DNA of 64,000 bases, taken from Sinonovacula constricta. Its lineage: Eukaryota > Mollusca > Bivalvia > Cardiida > Solecurtidae. The position numbers were made by a program, and so were the translations under genes. The stretch lies in NCBI GenBank assembly GCA_007844125.1, contig CM017556.1:23877277-23941276 (forward strand), given 5' to 3'. Below are positions 25,701 through 34,598 of this stretch, piece after piece (within the stretch, counting starts at the first letter, position 1; the number at the start of each line of letters is the position of its first letter). The notes below the pieces were generated by a model, which worked only from the letters and a program-made list of their open reading frames with translations, was not told where the DNA came from and made no database searches.

Positions 25701-28700
25701 AGTTTATGCTCCTGTGGGATGTATGTGTAACGAAATTAAGCTAAGATTATGCTCCTGTGGGGTGTATGTGTAACGAAACTAAGCTAAAGTTATGCTCCTA
25801 TGGGGTGTATGTGTAACGAAACTAAGCTAAGGTTATGCTCCTATGGGGTGTATGTGTAACGAAACTAAGCTAAGGTTATGCTCCTATGGGGTGTATGTGT
25901 AACGAAACTAAGCTAAGTTTATGCTCCGGTGGGATGTATGTGTAACGAAACTAAGCTAAGTTTATGCTCCGGTGGGATGTATGTGTAACGAAACTAAGCT
26001 AAGTTTATGCTCCTATGGGGTGTATGTGTAACGAAACTAAGCTAAGTTTATGCTCCTATGGGGTGTATGTGTAACGAAACTAAGCTAAGTTTATCCTCCT
26101 ATGGGGTGTATGTGTAACGAAACTAAGCTAAGTTTATGCTCCGGTGGGGTGTATGTGTAACGAAACTAAGCTAAGTTTATGCTCCTGTGGGGTGTATGTG
26201 TAACGAAACTAAGCTAAGTTTATGCTCCTATGGGGTGTATGTGTAACGAAACTAAGCTAAGTTTATGCTCCGGTGGGGTGTATGTGTAACGAAACTAAGC
26301 TAAGTTTATGCTCCTGTGGGGTGTATGTGTAACGAAACTAAGCTAAGTTTATGCTCCTATGGGGTGTATGTGTAACGAAACTAAGCTAAGTTTATGCTCC
26401 TATGGGGTGTATGTGTAACGAAACTAAGCTAAGTTTATGCTCCTGTGGGGTGTATGTGTAACGAAACTAAGCTAAGTTTATGCTCCTGTGGGGTGTATGC
26501 GTAACGAAACTTAGCTGAGTTTATGCTCCTATGGGGTGTATGTGTAACGAAACTAAGCTAAGTTTATGCTCCGGTGGGGTGTATGTGTAACGAAACTAAG
26601 CTAAGGTTATGCTCCTATGGGGTGTATGTGTAACGAAACTAAGCTAAGTTTATGCTCCTGTGGAGTGTATGTGTAACGAAACTAAGCTAAGTTTATGCTC
26701 CGGTGGGGTGTATGTGTAACGAAACTAAGCTAAGGTTATGCTCCTATGGGGTGTATGTGTAACGAAACTAAGCTAAGTTTATGCTCCTATTGGGTGTATG
26801 TGTAACGAAACTAAGCTAGGTTTATGCTCCGGTGGGGTGTATGTGTAACGAAACTAAGCTAAGTTTATGCTCCTATTGGGTGTATGTGTAACGACACTAA
26901 GCTAGGTTTATGCTCCGGTGGGGTGTATGTGTAACGAAACTAAGCTAAGTTTATGCTCCTATGGGGTGTATGTGTAACGAAACTAAGCTAGGTTTATGCT
27001 CCTATGGGGTGTATGTGTAACGAAACTAAGCTAAGTTTATGCTCCTATGGGGTGTATGTGTAACGAAACTAAGCTAAGGTTATGCTCCTATGGGGTGTAT
27101 GTGTAACGAAACTAAGCTAGGTTTATGCTCCGGTGGGGTGTATGTGTAACGAAATTAAGCTAAGTTTATGCTCCTATGGGGTGTATGTGTAACGAAACTA
27201 AGCTAGGTTTATGCTCCGGTGGGGTGTATGTGTAACGAAACTAAGCTAAGTTTATGCTCCTATGGGGTGTATGTGTAACGAAACTAAGCTAAGGTTATGC
27301 TCCTATGGGGTGTATGTGTAACGAAACTAAGCTAGGTTTATGCTCCGGTGGGGTGTATGTGTAACGAAACTAAGCTAAGTTTATGCTCCTATGGGGTGTA
27401 TGTGTAACGAAACTAAGCTAAGTTTATGCTCCTATGGGGTGTATGTGTAACGAAACTAAGCTAAGTTTATGCTCCTATGGGGTGTATGTGTAACGAAACT
27501 AAGCTAAGTTTATGCTCCTATGGGGTGTATGTGTAACGAAACTAAGCTAAGTTTATGCTCCTATGAGGCGTATGTGTAACGAAACTAAGCTAAGTTTATG
27601 CTCCTATGGGGTGTATGTGTAACGAAACTAAGCTATTTCCTGTCACTTAAACGAAGACATTTCCTTAATTTTGAAAAAATAAGAAATTTCTTAAAATTAA
27701 ATGATTCAGAAATTGAAATTTAAGAAATTTTCATATTGTCTAAGACAATATTTTAAGGTTGGTTTAGGAAAATCACTTAGTAAAGTCAGAAAACATTATT
27801 AAAATTATGAATTACGTCCCCTGGTTGTTGGTGGTTGTTTTAAGCCACAACTATTTGTGTGCCCTTTGTTAGGCTACATGTTATATATTTTTTGTTCTTG
27901 TATATTTAAATACTTTAATATATTCAACTTCAGTTGAATAAGACAATATGGCAGAGTCCCACGAGTACTGCAACATATATTATACTTTGAAAAGGAACAG
28001 GACAAAGTCAGTCGTAAACCTTATAACAAAACTGTGGTCAATTTTCAGAAACTTTTCGGAATGAAAACGACTTAACAATATACAATATATTATTAGATAC
28101 ATGACTGGAAGTCTGCTGTGTATTCTAACGCAGGGTCGGAACCAGAATATTTTGTGTGTGGGGTGGGGTGTGTGTGTGTGGGGGGGGGGGGTCTGTATGA
28201 ATCAACATAAATTCTACTTTATCGAATAAAATACAGGATATATGTACACAGCAAAGGACCCTAACTTCGACCTAAGCAGTAAACAGACAAAATTTACTTT
28301 AAAAGCTTAGTATTCTTTTTAATCTTACATGAATGTGTTTTCACAACTCTACTCTTTTATCTGGTTGGTATGTATGTGTGTGTGTGGGGGGGGGGGGGCA
28401 CTTGAAGTGGCTGAAAATGGCTACTTGAGCTCAAATACTTGATCCAACTACACACACAAAGCACTTAAAACAATCAACCAGTGTAAGCTAGAAAACATCC
28501 ATATATGAGGAAATAATAAAATGGTAGAAAAAACCAAGATAAAATGAAGATAAATGATGTAGATATACTCGCATTCCTAATCAGTACTTCTTAACGTCTT
28601 TGTACCATACATCTAATTTTTTTAACTTATAAAAATGTTTACTAACTAAATCAATATCATCGTGGTATTAATGACTTGAATATGTTTTTTACATTTAATG

Positions 28701-31700
28701 TACAGTTGACAATTAAAAATTAACATCAATAACCAAAGGTTAATGTCCATTAGTCGTTTTACTTAAACAAACGCTGCTTAATACACACGAATATGACAAC
28801 TTAATACACGCGAATATGGCTACTTAATACAAACGAATATGGCAACTTAATAAATACACACGAATATTGCAACTTAATACACATGAATATGGCAAATATT
28901 GACGAACCGGTAACCACTTGTACTCAGGGCGTTTGTGATTCGATGTAGACTCCTACATTTTCAGAGCAGAGTCCATGGAACCATGTTGACTAAAAACTAA
29001 TGCGAATCCTGTCTATATCTACACATGTAATGACATTCGTTTGTTTATTGGGTTTATCGTCCCACCAACAGTATTTCAGTTATCTGGAGACGGGTATCCA
29101 CTTAAAGCAGATATATAGTACTGCTTTTAATATGTATAGCATGTCTTGATCCCCTGGCATGATACCACACTCTCGGCGCCGTATGACCTGTTAAGTGTCG
29201 GTGTGCCGTAAAACCCAAATAAATAAATTAAAAAAAAAAGATACCACACCCAGTTACAATATCCTGATACGGGACAGCCAGTCGTGGAACTACCTTATAT
29301 TTGCTTGAGCGTTAGCAAGGAAGCTATACCACTACCATTTACGAGTTTGGTAAGAGGCGGTCGTGGTTCGAGCCCGGGGCCTACCATACCTGGAGACGAC
29401 GAACTACCTATTGCACTACCAGGTCCGGTCACATATTTTGACGTTGGTAGTAGTGTTCGCATTATGGAACTTCTTAAATAGCTGAAACTTCCAAAAATGA
29501 TCACATGGAAGTCCTGACTTCAAAATAATATCCTTAAAATTCGCTAGATGGTTGAATGATTGTTAATAACTTTACCCACGATTTTTAGTCTTTCCACGTC
29601 CGCAAGGCTAGAGACAATCTACGCAAGGCGATGGATGATGGTCCACTAACCATGCTGGAGGCGTGTGTGAACCAGTGTCTGGAGCATGGAATCAGCACCA
29701 CGGACCCGGAACTGACAGCAGCGAGTATCAAACTGCAGCTTCTGCAATGTAGACGAGGTGCGTTAAGTGTAGTAGACCGGTTGATGGTCTGCGACACTTT
29801 GGACTAAATATTGTTTTCGCAAATAACAATACAAGTCATTGCAGCCTGAAAAGGTCCTGCAAAATACTGTTCATTGATGTCGCAGATTTGAGAGAACAGT
29901 GAAACATAATTCCCTACCGGTCATTGCAAACAGCTATCTCCTTCCTGAGACACAAGGAGAGCTATTTTTTAATTTTTAAACTTAGAACACTAGACAACTT
30001 ACTGTTGAAATGAAGTTATATCGTCAGGGTAACGTCGATATCTAACTTTAGAAGAGATCAGTATCGTGTTTTCATAGATTTGGAAAGAAGGAATTTTACG
30101 AGTGATTTTATCACAGTTTGAACTGTCTAATAGTATTGTTGGTGTTCAAAATCGTCTGTACTTAAGTATGAGTTATGAAGAAATTATGCCTAAATTCCAC
30201 CCAAACTGTGGGAAGATATAATGCGTTTGATAGAGGAATACTGCCGGATACCAATATTTAACAAAGGCACGTTCAGACAAGCATTTACGTAATAATTTGT
30301 GTTACCGTCTTTCTGCAAGGTCACACCGAAAGATTTATGTGTACATTTGTATACACGTATGAATATTAACATAGTTTCAGACCCTTCATGAGAACGTGGG
30401 TATAATATTGGCAAATATTAGTTTGCATACCATAGTCAGCCATTGTATGGCCCCCAACACTTACAATTTGAATTGCTAATTGATGTTTACGACAATTATG
30501 TTGTTTAACAGTACAAGTTCCACCATTTTGTTAATAATCACACAGATTTAAAGACGGCCCTCTTGGTGAATCGAGTCGATGTGGCGGAGCATGCCTTGGA
30601 GCGAACAAAGATGGCTAAACTCCACATTATGTTAAAGAAAGACATGGTGCGAGTCAAGGCGCATCTAAGTCATCTGCTGAGATTACAGACGGAAGGCGGT
30701 TGGCTCTCCGACGTGCCGGAGATTGACCGAGCGTCTTTGACAGAGCTTGGCCATCTGCGGAAGCCTCGATCCGAAGTACAGCTGACAGCAAAGGCTATGT
30801 ACCTGCTACTTGGAATAAAGGAGCGAAATCTTACCGTGAGTAAGGGGCATATGACTCCACTTGAAAACATACACACAACATTTTAAGTCGTATTTTTGCT
30901 TTACTCTAGTTCTTTAATTAAATGATTTCTCAGAGAAACGAGATGTTCTTAATGGAATATGTGTACACCATTAACTTTGATACATATGTAGGGATGACAA
31001 TATTCTATAAGGTAATTTTCAGTTGTTTCATGTTTCATGTTGTTTTGTTTTTCTGTTTATTCAAATTGCACAACACTAATGAGGACTTTGAATCCACAAA
31101 TTACGGGTTCGGGACAAAATTAATAAACTGGACATATGGGACGAACCTCCGATTGTAGAAGATTTTCTAAAAGATTATATGAAACTGATGTCGTTAACGC
31201 AAAACTGTCGACCACAGGCGCCATTTTGTACCATGGTGTTTTACATATGGAACACGAAAGATAACACAAAACATAACTCTTAACAGTTCTAACGATAATT
31301 ATCATCACTATAATTGGCTCTTCTATGAATTCTCTGCAGACGCATTGTTCATACAAATGTGGCTTGACATCGCGTGTAATAAGTACATCTTCTATGTCAA
31401 TGCAATTGATGAATATAATGATGGTATAAGATGTGATTTGCCGGCATTTTTGCCGTTACTGTGCAGCGACATTTCTATCATTATAGCACAGGGGCACTTA
31501 TTAGATGTCACAGGGACTGAACCCGACCGGTCCATTATACTGACAGCGAATAGTCAGCCGTTATGCTGTACCCTTAGCCCCGAGCGTTAAGAGGGAATCC
31601 ACTACTACCAACATTGAAGCCTTAAGTTTAACCCGGGCGGGGTTTGAACCCACGACCTCCCGATTCGCAAGCCGGCGCTCTACCACCTGAGCTATTGCGG

Positions 31701-32041
31701 CCAGTTTATAATCCCGGATGTTCACATAAACATTAATTGAACAAAGCGCTAATATGCGTTGGACGAGAAAAAAAAACAAACGCGTTTTATGTGCTGAATA
31801 ACCCTATGACATTGTTTCGTTCTTACAGACGTGGGGGAAACTGCAACAACTTCTCAATGATCAGGAAGGTACGCTTATAGAAATGGCAAGACTGGAAAAG
31901 TATATTGATACAGGTATAATGTTAGTTAACAAATGATAATAATACTTATAATAATAATAAAATAATGGTAATATGACCATATAGAATAGATCAAATCTAT
32001 AATACTAATATTGCTGTTGTTGTTGTTTTTGTTGTTGTTGT

Positions 32042-32103
<62 letters not shown>

Positions 32104-32121
32104 GTGATTATTATTATTATT

Positions 32122-32159
<38 letters not shown>

Positions 32160-34545
32160 TAATTGATCAGTCGCGAGTAATAATACAAGACGTCTCATAA
32201 TTGTTGTATCTTTTAATTTATAATTTTTTCATATTAATATTTCTTATAAACGTAGCATTGATAGTATTAAAGAAAGTTAAACTTAAGTGAAACAAGAGTA
32301 TACTTTGTCACGTACACTAAAGCAACGATTTACTTATACCTGTATCTAAGCAGGTGAGACAAGCCTTCTTTCGATCGACTCCCGTGTTCGTGACCGTGTC
32401 CGAGGCATCTTACAGACCTTCTCAGAGTCCGAGATCCGGAGGATCGACAACACGGCCGTCGCCTTTTATCGCTGGGTATTGATAAACAGATTGGGTTTGA
32501 AAGGTGGTATCCGACAGAATGGACCACATTTCTTTCTCTCAAAGATCGAAAGGAATTACTACTTCCAGGCGCGTTTCTGCCATTACGCACTTTACGCACG
32601 AGTGTAACCTCCGTTCGTAAAATCGAAAATCTAAAATTACCAAAATTGGAAAAACACTAAGAAAGTCGATGCCTAACTCGGGTTAGGAATGATATATTTT
32701 ATTTCCGTAGTTTCTATGTTATTAAACCTTATTACCACACTAATCAAGTTGAAAAGGTTTAATATGATTAAACTTATACACATCAGGATTTTAGTCGTTC
32801 ATATATTGCATTAAGTTCCTCGCGTGTCGCATTTTACCTGTTAATCATTAGAAAATAGATTGAAAAGTTTTACTACAAAGGTTATTTCCCTCGTAATTGT
32901 GCGTAACTTCAAAAACATCCCAGATACGCGCCTAACTACTTCAGTAATAAATCTTCTAAGTGCAGCATTTTTGATGTCATACTTCTTAATTAAATGTGAA
33001 GCATAACACTTTATTCGTCACTACAAAAGTGTACCTCCAATCTGAGCCACGCTGCATAGTTAGCTATTTGTAAATTTAGAAAACCAAGTGACCACTGAAT
33101 TTTGCAATATATTTGCATGAATTTTACATGGTTACATTATATCATCATCTGGGTAACCAGCTCTGACCTTGATATCTATTTTTAGCTGACACCCTAATCG
33201 TACTTATTTTAAGATTTGAAAGAAATACACTTAGAGCAATTTATTTCACGATTTGTATTGTATAACAACTGATGTGGTGTCAGAATTGCCTTTATTTAGA
33301 CGAAATTATGAATGAATAAAGATATTGTGCCAAAATGAAACAAAAACATTGGTAAGATGCTGTACTTGGATTTGATATAAGTAGAAAGTCAGATACAACC
33401 TTGGAAGACTGTAACCGACAGTTTGCCGATGTCAAATTCAATCTAACAATACCTTGCAACTGCTTTGGGGTATTAGGGCATAATTTCTGCATAAATATTA
33501 TACTTTAGTATACGTAAAGACGGTTTTGAACACTGCCAATATTGTAAGACATTACAAATCGCAATAAAATCACTGTAAAAAGTTTATTCATTCCAAATCT
33601 ATAAATAAGCACAGTAGTGCTTCTGCCTTATGTAGGTATCGACGTTAGAGCGAATTACCCGGATGACGATATAACGTAATCTCTTAAGTGAGTTGTCACG
33701 TGGTCTAAGTTAAAAATAGCTATCTCTGCAGAGTGGCTCTGAAAGAAAATACCTGTTTGCAATGGGAAGGGGGATTTGTTTCACTGTTCACAATGATCTA
33801 GGGCATCAATGAGCAGCACTTTGCAGATCGTTTCGGGTAGCAATGACTTCTTTGGTTATTTGAGCAAAACTATTTTGGTCCAAACTGTCGGATATCACCT
33901 TTAAGTAATCTCTACACTCAATGTTCTCAATACTGATGCTGAAAGAATAGGAACAACCTTAACATCTGGATTACACTGGTAGAAACTGTAAACAAGCCAA
34001 AATTTATTTTGCAAACAATAGGTGTAAGGTGTAATTGTTTTAAAATCGTGTATTTTTTTGCCTTGAGTAAAAACTACATAAAATAAACCCAGTCATCGCT
34101 GATGCATTCTAGATACGTTAAAGCGGTGACGTGGGGCGAATAATGAATGGTGCTCTCGAAGGCTACATAATATCGTAATACTCTCAACATTAAATCTTAC
34201 ATCAGACATCAGGCCAATACCGATGTACGCTGCTTTCAATTAAAATATGCTGCGATGCAAACGGTTGCTGTGCCTCTATTTAAACAGAAAGAAAAAAACA
34301 CATCTTACGCACCTGGCTTAAAATCTATCACTGATAATTTATTGCATGTACATGCATATTATTAATCTTTCTTTATATTGTTGATATTTAGTGCATTTTG
34401 TGTTCAGTTGCTTTTGTTTTATATTTTTTCGTTATTATATGTATGTTTTATTTTCATAATTGCCTTTCTATGAAGGCCACACGTTAATTAAGGTAGTGCA
34501 AACATGTTTTATATTGCTTAAAATGCTACCTTCAGTAAATAAAGC

Positions 34546-34598
<53 letters not shown>

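Noticed and set aside
30484..30545. TTTAACAG at about 30,511 as acceptor for exon 7
   Set aside because: It would put a stop codon shortly after the junction in the phase left by exon 6; ATCACACAG ending at 30,545 restores the frame.
31926..32198. A Met/Ile/Asn-rich minus-strand frame
   Set aside because: Product of ATG/ATT/CAT trinucleotide repeats inside an intron.
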